From NCBI GenBank assembly GCA_016719395.1, contig JADJZF010000014.1:1-44365 (forward strand): a stretch of DNA of 44,365 nucleotides, written 5' to 3'. Made by a program: the position numbers and the translations under genes. The notes under the pieces are model-generated. The model had not been told where the DNA came from. It was given only the letters and a program-made list of their open reading frames with translations, and did not search any database. This document shows, piece after piece, positions 8,127 to 14,956 of this stretch (position 1 is its first letter; each line of letters opens with the position of its first letter). The stretch comes from Candidatus Amarobacter glycogenicus. GTDB lineage: Bacteria > Chloroflexota > Dehalococcoidia > Tepidiformales > Tepidiformaceae.

Positions 8127-8551
8127 TGCAGAACGTCTCGCGCCCGACTCTTGGTCGCGAACTCCGGATGGGCCTCGTAAACCCTCTTAAGCAGGGCACG
8201 AAAACTCAGTTGCGTGACTTCTGAGCGGAGCTCCTGGAGCCGTTGCGCCTGCTCCCGCTCGTACAATACGCGGCCGAGCGACGCTGCTCCTGCAGGGGTC
8301 ACTCGAAACGACTTGCCATCTAGCGACGGCTGCACAACGCCTGCCCCGACGAGGATATCCAGATCGCGGTAGACCTCCGTGGTGAACGGGCCGTAGTCGT
8401 ATGGCTGAAATCGGTAGTTCACTTCTGCCGGGGGCTTACCTTCGTTTTGGAAGAGGAACATTCCCTTCATGATTTGGAGCTTGTCTACCCATCCCGCGTC
8501 CGGCCCTGTGCCTGCGACGAAATTGAGTAGCCAGTCTTGGCGTGTCGGCAT
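8123..8551 (-). CDS. Panacea-like (DUF4065/SocA-type) protein
   Basis: 142 residues, frame intact. MPTRQDWLLNFVAGTG leads into IMKGMFLFQNEG, and YDYGPFTTEVYRDLDIL corresponds to the YGPxxxEVYxDL core of the Panacea/SocA family, with a winged-helix-like VVQPSLDGKSFRVTPAGAAS after it. The C-terminal half is helical and charged. Panacea domains serve as antitoxins for many unrelated toxins. Here the gene is first in a two-gene operon ending in the Ntn hydrolase, in the usual antitoxin-first order with an ATGA overlap. The fold call is good; the antitoxin role is inferred. Confidence 0.65.
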   Translation of the reverse strand: MPTRQDWLLNFVAGTGPDAGWVDKLQIMKGMFLFQNEGKPPAEVNYRFQPYDYGPFTTEVYRDLDILVGAGVVQPSLDGKSFRVTPAGAASLGRVLYEREQAQRLQELRSEVTQLSFRALLKRVYEAHPEFATKSRARDVLQ

Positions 8552-8765
8552 GGTCGGCTCCCGCAGTAGACACCACTGATAGAGGTGCTACGATCAGATT
8601 CGTAGACCCGTGGTGTATCGGCGGGGAGCTACACATCCGAGCCCCTGTTGGCGCAGTGACTCGAAAGCAAATGTTCAGAAGCTCGCCTCTCCCGGCGGGC
8701 TTCTTGGTTTCCAAGTCTACCCTTTCCGAGCAATGGCCTCCATACTCCCATCCTAGAACCTCCGT
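8552..8765 (-). promoter_or_regulatory. Upstream region of the Panacea/Ntn operon
   Basis: About 210 bp without a gene, inside the right end of the element. An imperfect inverted repeat, CACCAC-n5-GAGGTG (8568-8584, plus-strand reading), lies 17-33 bp before the ATG at 8551 and could be an operator. A GC-rich hairpin-like segment follows at 8680-8705. I cannot place -35/-10 boxes with confidence. Confidence 0.35.
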
Positions 8766-8791
8766 TCTGGTGTGCCAAGTATATTATTGCC
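8766..8791 (-). repeat. Right terminal inverted repeat of the IS1595 element
   Basis: Read inward on the minus strand it begins GGCAATAATATACTTGGCAC and continues ACCAGA, 24 of 26 positions identical to the left TIR. The outer end touches the right target-site duplication. TTGGCA replaces the TTGACA of the left end, so the inward promoter is weaker here. Confidence 0.85.
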
Positions 8792-8799
8792 ACTGCTGT
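8792..8799. repeat. 8-bp target-site duplication, right copy (ACTGCTGT)
   Basis: Exact copy of 4809-4816, immediately outside the right TIR. Confidence 0.85.
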
Positions 8800-8905
8800 C
8801 AGCATCGTGTCAGTAAAACCGCAATTTCGCGCGGTGAGCGAAGAGGCGGATGTTGGGCGCAATTGGAAACTGACGTGGGAATGGCGGCGTGGCGGGGTGG
8901 CGGCA
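8792..8905 (+). repeat. Diverged copy of the marR upstream region and 5' end
   Basis: This segment repeats 10013-10142. The first 50 bp (from ACTGCTGTCAGCATCGTGTC) differ at about five places. A ~30-bp stretch present in the other copy is missing, and the last ~36 bp (GCAATTGGAAACTGACGTGG and flanks) match again. The coding part would read ETDVGMAAWR, the start of the MarR protein at 10108, and then runs into transposase remnant sequence. It looks like a broken-off marR 5' end. Confidence 0.7.
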
Positions 8906-9186
8906 CGGAAGTCCAGTTCATCGCCACACGGACGATCTGGCGCTGCAAGTGACCTTGGGCAACGCAAAATCATGGAGCATCGACTCCGGCTTGCCACGCG
9001 AACGGAGACCTTGAACAAGCCCCTTGATCGCGACGCAAACGCGGATGATGCGTTCATCGGCGGCAAGGAAACCAACAATCCATCACTCCACGTGTCTCGC
9101 AAGGAGTACGACGCCGAAGACCCGGAAGTGGCAAGAGGAACAGCGCGAGAAGCGCGAGCGCCGTTGGTTCGAGATTCGCTCCACTA
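8906..9186 (+). pseudogene. Remnants of a second IS1595 transposase and linker ORF
   Basis: Pieces align with the intact element. EVQFIATRTIWRCK matches QLVQFIGTRGIWRCK. KIMEHRLRLATRTETLNKPL, followed by DDAFIGGKETNNPS, matches the FMDHRLRLARR and VDETFIGKEANKH region. RKWQEEQREKRERR matches the linker ORF at 7264-7392. The catalytic domain after FIGGKETN is deleted. The divergence shows a separate, older element and not a duplicate of the one at 4817-8791. Confidence 0.75.
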
Positions 9187-9691
9187 GCTTCTTCGCCCGC
9201 GCACCCAAGCTTTCGGCTACCTTCGTGACTTCATGAATCGCCTCTTTGGACACTTCGTGAGCCATGGCCATCACCCAATCGTCATCGATGTTTTCGACCT
9301 TCCTCGTGCGGCTTTCAAAGAACACCGTGATCTCTTCAACCGCCGTGTCTCGTCTCGCGACACTCAGCGCCAAGACCTCCCACTCTTCATTGGAGATGAG
9401 GCAGATGCACCCGTTGAGCATCAAGAAGACGTTAGTAGCGACGATCGCGTACCGCTTGTTTCCGTCACGGAACGGGTGATCCTGCACCAGCGCCCAAAAC
9501 ATGCAGGCTGTGGCGTGAGCATCGGAGTGGTAGTAGTCGTGTCCTGGAAGCGCGAGCGCGGCATCAAGTCGGCCCTCGCCCTCATTACCCAGAAACTGAA
9601 ACGCGGGCATCTGGTGCCCGCGTTCCCCAAACAGCTCTTCGGCGAGGCCCCATACTAATTCGCGGGCATCGTCGATTGAAAGTCGGTTCAG
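9083..9691 (-). CDS. Doc/Fic-fold toxin
   Basis: The Doc motif HPFRDGNKRYA is intact; in Doc, HPFx(D/E)GNK supports phosphorylation of EF-Tu rather than AMPylation. Before it: LFGERGHQMPAFQFLGNEGE, GRLDAALALPGHDYYHSDAH and ATACMFWALVQD, the usual Doc N-terminal helices. After it: ATNVFLMLNGCIC. The C-terminal ~60 residues (NIDDDWVMAMAHEVSKEA onward) are unlike short Doc and run backwards through the linker-ORF remnant, so the true stop may be earlier than 9083. The frame opens at CTG 9691, which overlaps the antitoxin stop; the first ATG is 9610. Downstream partner of the antitoxin at 9688-9825. Confidence 0.75.
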   Translation of the reverse strand: MNRLSIDDARELVWGLAEELFGERGHQMPAFQFLGNEGEGRLDAALALPGHDYYHSDAHATACMFWALVQDHPFRDGNKRYAIVATNVFLMLNGCICLISNEEWEVLALSVARRDTAVEEITVFFESRTRKVENIDDDWVMAMAHEVSKEAIHEVTKVAESLGARAKKLVERISNQRRSRFSRCSSCHFRVFGVVLLARHVE

Positions 9692-9825
9692 GCTTTCTCA
9701 AGCCTTTCGAGAGCAGGCCTATAGCGGGCAACTACGGCCGCAGTGGCGTCACGGAGGAGCCACTTTCGTTCGGCAGCATCCTCCGGCGAAAGCCGAACCG
9801 GCTTCCTGTTGACGATGATTATCAT
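9688..9825 (-). CDS. Small antitoxin-like partner of Doc
   Basis: 45 residues from ATG 9825 (MIIIVNRKPVRLSPEDAAER, then KWLLRDATAAVVARYRPALE); the frame stays open upstream to 9906. The C-terminal half is a charged amphipathic helix, as in Phd-type antitoxin tails. I do not recognise the N-terminal part as a standard Phd fold. Position immediately before and overlapping the Doc gene (CTGA) supports the antitoxin role. Confidence 0.55.
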   Translation of the reverse strand: MIIIVNRKPVRLSPEDAAERKWLLRDATAAVVARYRPALERLEKA

Positions 9826-9986
9826 CGGCACTTTGACTCGCGAACGGTCAAAGGTGTGTCTCCTACCTAGGCGTATAGTTGCACGAAGCAACCTGTTAGT
9901 CATCACCCAAATGGCCCAAGTACTTGATTTGTAATATCGGCGCGACCCCGCTATTCCGCGGTGGCCTCCGGATTCCGCCTAGCACC

Positions 9987-10012
9987 TTTGGTGCGCCAAG
10001 TATTCTATTGCC
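9987..10012 (-). repeat. Right TIR of the decayed IS1595-type element
   Basis: Reading inward: GGCAATAGAATACTTGGCGC then ACCAAA. It shares GGCAATA, ATACTTGGC and CACC with the TIRs at 4817 and 8766. Followed outward by ACTGCCGT. Confidence 0.7.
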
Positions 10013-10142
10013 ACTGCCGTCAGCATCGTGTCCGTAAAACCGCAGTTTCGCGCGATGGGCGAAGCGCCATTGCCCGGGAGTGGGGGATGGGCGGATGATG
10101 GGCGCAATTGGAAACTGACGTGGGAATCGCGGCGTGGCGGAC
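10013..10142 (+). repeat. marR promoter region and 5' end, full-length copy of 8792-8905
   Basis: Runs from the 8-bp ACTGCCGT beside the TIR through the first codons of marR. It includes about 30 bp (from GCGCCATTGCCC) absent from the other copy. This copy continues into the intact MarR gene, so it is probably the parental arrangement. Confidence 0.65.
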
Positions 10143-10554
10143 GTTCCTGACCGCCCATGCGCGGGTAACCGCCCTGCTCGAAGACGAGCTGCAACGCGAG
10201 CGGGAGCTCCCGCTGACGTGGTACGACGTATTGCTCCACCTCCGGGAGGCTCCGGAGCGGCGATTGAGGATGACGGAGTTGGCTGCGGCAGTGCTCCTGA
10301 GCAAGAGCGGGCTGACACGGCTGGTGGACCGGATGTACGCGGCCGGGCTGGTGAACCGATCGCCGGACGGCGATGACCGGCGGGGGAGGTGGGTGATGCT
10401 GACACCGCAAGGGAAGAAGCGCCTGCGGGAAGCGGGGCCGGTACACGTCAGGGGCATCAACCGGCACTTCATCGATTACCTCACGCCTGAAGCGGCGCAG
10501 GGGATGACTGAAGCACTGGCGAGGATCGTGGAGGCAGCGGAGAGCGAGCGGTAG
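10108..10554 (+). CDS. MarR-family transcriptional regulator
   Basis: 148 residues from TTG 10108; an in-frame TGA at 10096 excludes a longer form, and GTG 10120 is an alternative. AAWRTFLTAHARVTALLEDE is a typical MarR first helix, and LTWYDVLLHLREAPERRLRM leads into the winged HTH: TELAAAVLLSKSGLTRLVDR, then MYAAGLVNRSPDGDDRRG, the conserved DxRG wing. LTPQGKKRLREAGPVHVR and AQGMTEALARIVEAAES form the dimer helices. Probably controlled drrAB (2953-4721) before the two transposable elements separated them. Ligand unknown. Confidence 0.85.
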   Translation: METDVGIAAWRTFLTAHARVTALLEDELQRERELPLTWYDVLLHLREAPERRLRMTELAAAVLLSKSGLTRLVDRMYAAGLVNRSPDGDDRRGRWVMLTPQGKKRLREAGPVHVRGINRHFIDYLTPEAAQGMTEALARIVEAAESER

Positions 10555-10613
10555 CGTCTGCGCGAGGGCCGGGCTGCTCGGGAGGATCCGGTTGGGGACC
10601 GGCGGGCGCGCGC

Positions 10614-11097
10614 TCAGTCGCGGGCGTAACCGGCTTCGCGGAGGCGGCGCCAGACTTCGCCGCTGGCGGCGTAGCGCTCCATGAGGAAGGGGTAGACCTG
10701 CGGGGATGTTGAACAGGACTTCCATGCAGAGCTGCGAGAGGTAGCGGTCGAGGACGGCAGGTTGCTCGTCCGGCTCGACGAGGTCAAGGAGGAGACCGGC
10801 TTCGTAGCCGCCGGCGGCCGCCGGCATGCCGGCGACCGGCATGGTCACGAGGCCCTTCTGTTCGAGCCCGGCAATGGTGGCGCGAAGGCGGTTTCGAAAC
10901 CCGGGGATGACGCGGACGCCGTCTTCGGCCAGGTAGGCAGCCGCGTCGCCCGTCTCCTGCATGGCGGCAATGACGGCGGTGACGTGGTCGACGCGGAAGG
11001 TGTCGCTGCCGGCAGCCTTCGAAGGCGGAAGCCCGACCGAGAGCACGCCGAGGAGTGTTACTTCGAGCAGATCGAGGTCTTCCGGGTTGTACACCAT
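10614..11097 (-). CDS. Uncharacterised protein (one frameshift)
   Basis: About 160 residues from ATG 11097, with GGGAGG as ribosome binding site 10 nt before the start. It is helical, with a section that may be a winged helix: RVDHVTAVIAAMQETGDAAA, VIPGFRNRLRATIAGLEQKG and LVTMPVAG. Further on, LLLDLVEPDEQPAVLDRYLS is acidic. After NIP (near 10707) the frame changes and ends QVYPFLMERYAASGEVWRRL, REAGYARD, stop at 10614. I do not recognise the family. Convergent with marR, divergent from the epoxide hydrolase at 11263. Confidence 0.65.
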
Positions 11098-11262
11098 CGG
11101 TTCGCTGATCCTCCCGGCCGGGCGTGCCCCAGCGCTTCTTCCAAGCTTGAGAGAGCGGCAGTGCTGTCGCAACCGGCGAAGGGCGGCGGGGTCTCCAGGC
11201 CGGAAGCGGCGAGAACCGGGATCGGCCACAATAGCCGCCAACCTGGCGAGGGAGGCCGCGAC

Positions 11263-12201
11263 TTGGCCGACATTCGACATCACACGATCGAGACAAACGG
11301 GATCAGGATGCACGTGGCGGAGGCGGGAAGTGGGCCGGCGGTAGTGTTCTGCCACGGCTGGCCGGAGCTCTGGTATTCGTGGCGGCACCAGGTGCATGCG
11401 CTGGCGGACGCGGGATTCCGGGCGATCGCCCCGGATATGCGCGGGTACGGTGGGACCGATGCGCCTGCGGACCCGAGGGAGTACACGATGAAGACGCTCT
11501 GCGCCGACATGGCGGGACTGCTGGATGCGCTGGGGATCGAGCAGGCCGCCTTCGTCGGGCACGACTGGGGCGGCGCGGTCATCTGGCAAATGGGTTTGCG
11601 CTACCCGGAGCGGGTGACGGCGCTCGTGGGGCTGAACACGCCGTATGGGCCACCTTCGAACGCGCGCCCGACCGAGTCGCTCCGGGACTTCCACGGACAA
11701 ACCGACCGGACGTTCTACATGCGCTACTTCCTCGCGCCCGGCGTCGCGGAAGCGGAGCTCGAAGCCGACGTGGCGACGACCTTCAAGAAGATCTTCCTCC
11801 CCTACACGCGGGCGGCGGACTTCACGACGTTCATGACGGTGGGCGGGGACGGGAGCGGCGTTATTGCGAGGATCACGAACACGGACACGTTCCTCACCGA
11901 TGAAGAGCTGGCGGAGTACGTGAAGGAGTACTCGCGGACGGGGTTCCGCGGCGGGTTGAACTGGTACCGGGCAGCGGACGGGAACGCGGATGAGGCGGGC
12001 GCACCAAAGGGGCCGCAGCTGAACATCAGGTCGATGATGGTGACCGCCGGGAAGGACACGATCCTGAAGCCGGAGATGGCGGCGGCGATGCCGATGCTCA
12101 TCCCCGGGATCCGGATGGAGCACATCGAGGATTGCGCGCACTGGACACAACAGGAGCGGCCGGCAGAGGTCAACGCACTGTTGGTGGACTTTCTGGGGTA
12201 G
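11263..12201 (+). CDS. Epoxide hydrolase-type alpha/beta hydrolase
   Basis: 312 residues from TTG 11263 (LADIRHHTIETNG), with GAGGGAGG upstream. FCHGWPELWYSWRHQ holds the HGxP oxyanion loop, and DMRGYGGTDAP is typical of soluble epoxide hydrolases. The nucleophile is Asp101 in GHDWGG, which separates this family from serine esterases. The base is His293 in CAHWTQQERP. Lid-domain tyrosines are present (FYMRYFL, NWYRAADG). It should open epoxides to vicinal diols. The frame is intact, one of the few here. Confidence 0.88.
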   Translation: MADIRHHTIETNGIRMHVAEAGSGPAVVFCHGWPELWYSWRHQVHALADAGFRAIAPDMRGYGGTDAPADPREYTMKTLCADMAGLLDALGIEQAAFVGHDWGGAVIWQMGLRYPERVTALVGLNTPYGPPSNARPTESLRDFHGQTDRTFYMRYFLAPGVAEAELEADVATTFKKIFLPYTRAADFTTFMTVGGDGSGVIARITNTDTFLTDEELAEYVKEYSRTGFRGGLNWYRAADGNADEAGAPKGPQLNIRSMMVTAGKDTILKPEMAAAMPMLIPGIRMEHIEDCAHWTQQERPAEVNALLVDFLG

Positions 12202-12216
12202 GGCGCTCGTCCCGGC

Positions 12217-12747
12217 TCACCAGGTGGGTTTGCCGGGGGAGGGCTCGCCGAGGTCAACCTGCATGTAGGTGGTGTTGAGCCACTGGCCGAACTTGTAGCC
12301 GGCATTCTTCATCTCGCCCATCACTTCGAAGCCGTATTTCGCGTGGAGGCGGATGCTGGCGGTGTTGGTTGAGGTGATGGAGGCGATGACGAGGCGGACA
12401 CCGAGCTCCCGCAGGAGGGCAAGGAGGGCGCCGAGGAGCAGGTCGCCGACACCCTGGCCGCGGAACCGTTCATCGATGTAGATGGTGTCTTCGCGGGTGA
12501 AGCGCCAGCCGGCCTTCTGGCTGACGAGGGTGACGTAGGCGAAGCCGACGACCTCTCCCTGGTGTTCGGCAACGAGGACGGGGTTCATCGCATCGTGGTG
12601 GGAGAACCATTCACGGCGCTGGTCCAGGGTCCATGGTTCGGTGTCCCAGGTGGCGGTGCCGTGGAGGACTTCGGGGCCATGGATGCGGTTGATGGCTTCG
12701 AGATCGGCCCCAGTTGCGGGCCGGACGCTGAGTTCGAGTTGGGCCAT
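12217..12747 (-). CDS. GNAT N-acetyltransferase, phosphinothricin/MnaT-like
   Basis: 176 residues from ATG 12747. SVRPATGADLEAINRIHGPE is the usual start, and ATWDTEPWTLDQRREWF is the PAT/MnaT substrate loop. VLVAEHQGEVVGFAYV follows, and the acetyl-CoA site is RFRGQGVGDLLLGALL (R/Q-x-x-G-x-G/A). SITSTNTASIRLHAKYGFEV is the conserved NxxSxxLHxKxGFE element. It would acetylate a small amine such as an amino-acid analogue; the substrate cannot be read from sequence. Confidence 0.85.
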   Translation of the reverse strand: MAQLELSVRPATGADLEAINRIHGPEVLHGTATWDTEPWTLDQRREWFSHHDAMNPVLVAEHQGEVVGFAYVTLVSQKAGWRFTREDTIYIDERFRGQGVGDLLLGALLALLRELGVRLVIASITSTNTASIRLHAKYGFEVMGEMKNAGYKFGQWLNTTYMQVDLGEPSPGKPTW

Positions 12748-12844
12748 GGGCGCACTTTGACTGAGACCGGTTTCGGGCGTGTTACAGCGGCCGTGGAGGG
12801 AATCCTTCCGGGGAAGGAAGCGCGGCCGTAGCATTGGGCTTCGC

Positions 12845-13589
12845 ATGCGAGAAAAAGTCATCATGGTGGCCGCCCTGGCGGCGGGGCTGGCGGCGGGCGC
12901 GGGCACCTACGCCCTGTTTCATTCGAAGTCGGTCGCCGGGGTACTGGCGGTGATCACCGCCTACCTCGTCTGGGGAGAACTGGGCGACCTCTTCCGGTCG
13001 GCCGATGTGGAAGCGCCGCGTGCCGGGGGAGCGGTGGAACAGCCGCTGCTGGCGAACCCGAAGGTACGGCGGCGGTTGATCAGCCTGCTGGCGCTGGCTG
13101 GGGCGACAGTGCTCATCCTGCTCGAGTTCGTGACAGGCGACCTGGACGTGGAGGACGTGCGCGAATGGATCCGCGACCTCGGCGCGTGGGGGCCGATCCT
13201 GCTGATCACGGTGCTGGCGGTGGCGATGGTGATCGCGCCGATCCCGAACCCGCCGTTCATGATCGCGGCGGGGATCGCGTGGGGTACGGTGCTCGGGGTG
13301 GTGTACTCGGTGATCGGCCAGCTCATCGGTTCGATGATCATTTTCTGGGTTTCGCGGAAATTCGGGCGGCGGTTCATCCCGAGGCTGATCGGACATGAGG
13401 GCGCGGAACGGGTGGACCGGCTGGCGCTGCAGATGGGGCCGCAGCTGGTTTTCTGGTGGCGGATGATGCCGATCTCGTTCGATTTCGCGGCGTACGCGGC
13501 GGGACTGACGAAGATGGGGTTCAAGCAGTTCATCACGCTGGTGCCCCCCGCGCGAGGCACTGCGGAAGCTGCTCGGCGGGGAAGAGTAG
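12845..13589 (+). CDS. TVP38/TMEM64 (VTT domain) membrane protein with internal loss
   Basis: Starts ATG 12845. Two or three N-terminal TM segments (VAALAAGLAAGAGTYALF, LAVITAYLVWGELGDLF) precede the VTT domain: IPNPPFMIAAGIAWGTVLGV, VYSVIGQLIGSMIIFWVSRK, FGRRFIPRLIGHEG and WRMMPISFDFAAYAAGLTKM, GFKQFITLVPP. Normally 50 or more residues with more helices follow. Here the sequence jumps within a few bases to REALRKLLGGEE (other frame, stop 13589), which looks like the true C-terminus. Either a deletion of about 150 bp or an assembly collapse near 13548 is likely. DedA-superfamily proteins act in lipid scrambling or membrane homeostasis. Confidence 0.78.
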
Positions 13590-13656
13590 GGCCTCGGTCA
13601 AGTGCCGGGAGCCGGGCTTGCCGCGGATGGTGCGCGGTTTCGGCCCGGCGGGCGGA

Positions 13657-14466
13657 TCAATCGAGGGAAGCGAGCCAGGCGATGAGCAGGCTGTTGAATT
13701 CGCCTGGGCGCTCCTGGTGAAGCCAGTGGCCGGTGCCTTCCCAGCCGATTGCCTTCGACTTCGGGTGCTGGAACTGGGCGCGCTCCCAGGCGGCCATGCT
13801 TGCGGGGTCGTTCCTGCCGGCGCGGAAGGCGAGGGCCGGGGCGGCGACGCGGCGAAGGTACGCTTCTGAGCGGGGTTTTTCGCCGAACTGATCCGGGGGA
13901 AGGATGAGGCCCTCGAGCGCGGCTGCCATGACTTCTTGATCGAAGGCGGCGATGCGCCGGGCATGGAGCGGAGGGAGGTGGGCAGGGGTCGCGGGGCCGT
14001 AGAAGGCGGCACTGGCGAACTGGAGGGCCACGTCGTGGCCGCCGGGGCCGCGGAAGGCCTGGGTCATCTGGGGGAGGGTGACGGCGGTTTCACTTTCGAA
14101 GCCGTAGGCGGAATCGACCGGGACGACGGCCCGGACGACCTCCGGGTGTTCGACGGCGAGGGCGACGACAGTGGCTCCGCCCATGGAATGCCCGATGGCG
14201 ACGACGGGGCCGCATCCAAGCTGGCCGATGAGGCCGGCAAGGTCGGCAGCGTACTGGCGGGGGGTGTAGCCGCCTGCGGGGACGGAAGAGCGGCCGTGGC
14301 CACGGAGGTCGGGCGTGATGCAGCGGTAACCGGCGGCCTTGAGGGCAGGGATCTGCCAGGCCCAGTCGGAGCCATCGCAGCTCCAGCCGTGGACCATGAG
14401 GACCGGGCTGCCTTCGCCCTCGTCGGTGTAGAACATCCGGGCGTCGTTCACCTGGGCGAAGGGCAT
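13657..14466 (-). CDS. Alpha/beta hydrolase (serine type)
   Basis: 269 residues from ATG 14466, frame intact. MVHGWSCDGSDWAWQIPAL contains the HG oxyanion element, DLRGHGRSSVP is typical, the nucleophile Ser is in GHSMGG, and the His is in GTGHWLHQERPGEF. The acid is probably Asp in RAGRNDPASM. Related to haloperoxidase/esterase-like hydrolases; substrate not assignable. Divergent from the PhaE-like gene at 14546 with an 80-bp shared upstream region. Confidence 0.85.
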   Translation of the reverse strand: MPFAQVNDARMFYTDEGEGSPVLMVHGWSCDGSDWAWQIPALKAAGYRCITPDLRGHGRSSVPAGGYTPRQYAADLAGLIGQLGCGPVVAIGHSMGGATVVALAVEHPEVVRAVVPVDSAYGFESETAVTLPQMTQAFRGPGGHDVALQFASAAFYGPATPAHLPPLHARRIAAFDQEVMAAALEGLILPPDQFGEKPRSEAYLRRVAAPALAFRAGRNDPASMAAWERAQFQHPKSKAIGWEGTGHWLHQERPGEFNSLLIAWLASLD

Positions 14467-14545
14467 GGCGGGGACTCCAGTGGTTGGTGAGGGGACTGTA
14501 CACCGGGGACGGCTGGAGTTACAGGCGCGGGGTATACTCGCGGCC

Positions 14546-14927
14546 ATGACACAACCTGGCATCGCCGACCTCATGGACCAGTGGAAACTGATGAGCGACC
14601 AGTTGTTGAAGAGCTGGGGCGAGAGCCACGAAGCCTATTCGGGCTCGGAGCAGGGACAGACGCTCGCAGGCGAGATGGAAAAGAACTGCGCATGCGGCGC
14701 GGGCGACGATGGCGAAGGCGGCCCGCGACGCCTATGGACCTATCGTCGAGGCGGTGGGAGCGGTCCCGCTGACGGAGTTCCAGCGACTGGCGGACCAGGT
14801 GCACACGGTCCCTTTGCGGCTGGACAAGATTGACGATGCGCTGGCGGCTTTGCTCGGTGCGCAGGCGCCAGCGCCGGTGCGGGCTCCCGCCGCCGCCGCG
14901 AAGAAGAAGGCTGTCAAGAAGAAGTAG
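14546..14927 (+). CDS. PhaE/PhaR-like PHA synthase partner subunit (frameshift)
   Basis: About 126 residues. MTQPGIADLMDQWKLMSDQL starts a helical N-terminus. After a frame change near 14690 the text continues AMAKAARDAYGPIVEAVGAV, PLTEFQRLADQVHTVPLRLD and KIDDALAALL, then an Ala/Pro linker and a Lys/Ala tail (AAAKKKAVKKK) like phasins and PhaE/PhaR. It converges on a class III-like phaC (15485-16534), which needs such a partner. TATACT at 14533-14538, 7 nt before the ATG, suggests a leaderless transcript. The assignment rests mainly on helical pattern and context. Confidence 0.65.
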
Positions 14928-14956
14928 GTGTTGCCCGGAGGCTGGCGCCGCGTCAT

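Larger units (their letters stand above)
4817..8791 (+). mobile_element. Complete IS1595-family transposable element with cargo genes (3,975 bp)
   Basis: Both ends are visible: a 26-bp left TIR (4817-4842), a 26-bp right TIR (8766-8791) with two mismatches, and an exact 8-bp duplication outside. Order inside: transposase (+), VapB45/VapC45-like pair (+), a 42-codon ORF (+), then on the opposite strand a Panacea-like gene followed by a proteasome-like Ntn hydrolase. A simple IS1595 member is about 1 kb, so nearly 3 kb here is passenger DNA. Passenger genes are known in some IS1595 subgroups. The exact TSD suggests a fairly recent insertion. It lies between drrA and the presumed ancestral position of its MarR regulator. 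Confidence 0.88.
8906..10012 (+). mobile_element. Decayed IS1595-type element with Doc/antitoxin cargo; no left end visible
   Basis: Contains transposase and linker-ORF remnants, a reverse-strand Doc toxin gene with its antitoxin, and a right TIR (9987-10012) similar to the intact element. The 8 bp just outside the right TIR, ACTGCCGT, differ by one base from the TSD of the neighbouring element. The left TIR and about 190 bp before the zinc-ribbon region are missing, replaced by a marR-like fragment. Same architecture as the intact element, different cargo. Confidence 0.7.

Noticed and set aside
8807..9187. Intact gene for a 126-residue protein
   Set aside because: It is a chain of marR 5' sequence, transposase remnant and linker-ORF remnant that happens to stay open.
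9979..12150. Minus-strand open frame of about 720 codons across marR and the epoxide hydrolase
   Set aside because: Only its 10707-11097 part is coding (the uncharacterised gene). The rest is antisense to genes with clear motifs.
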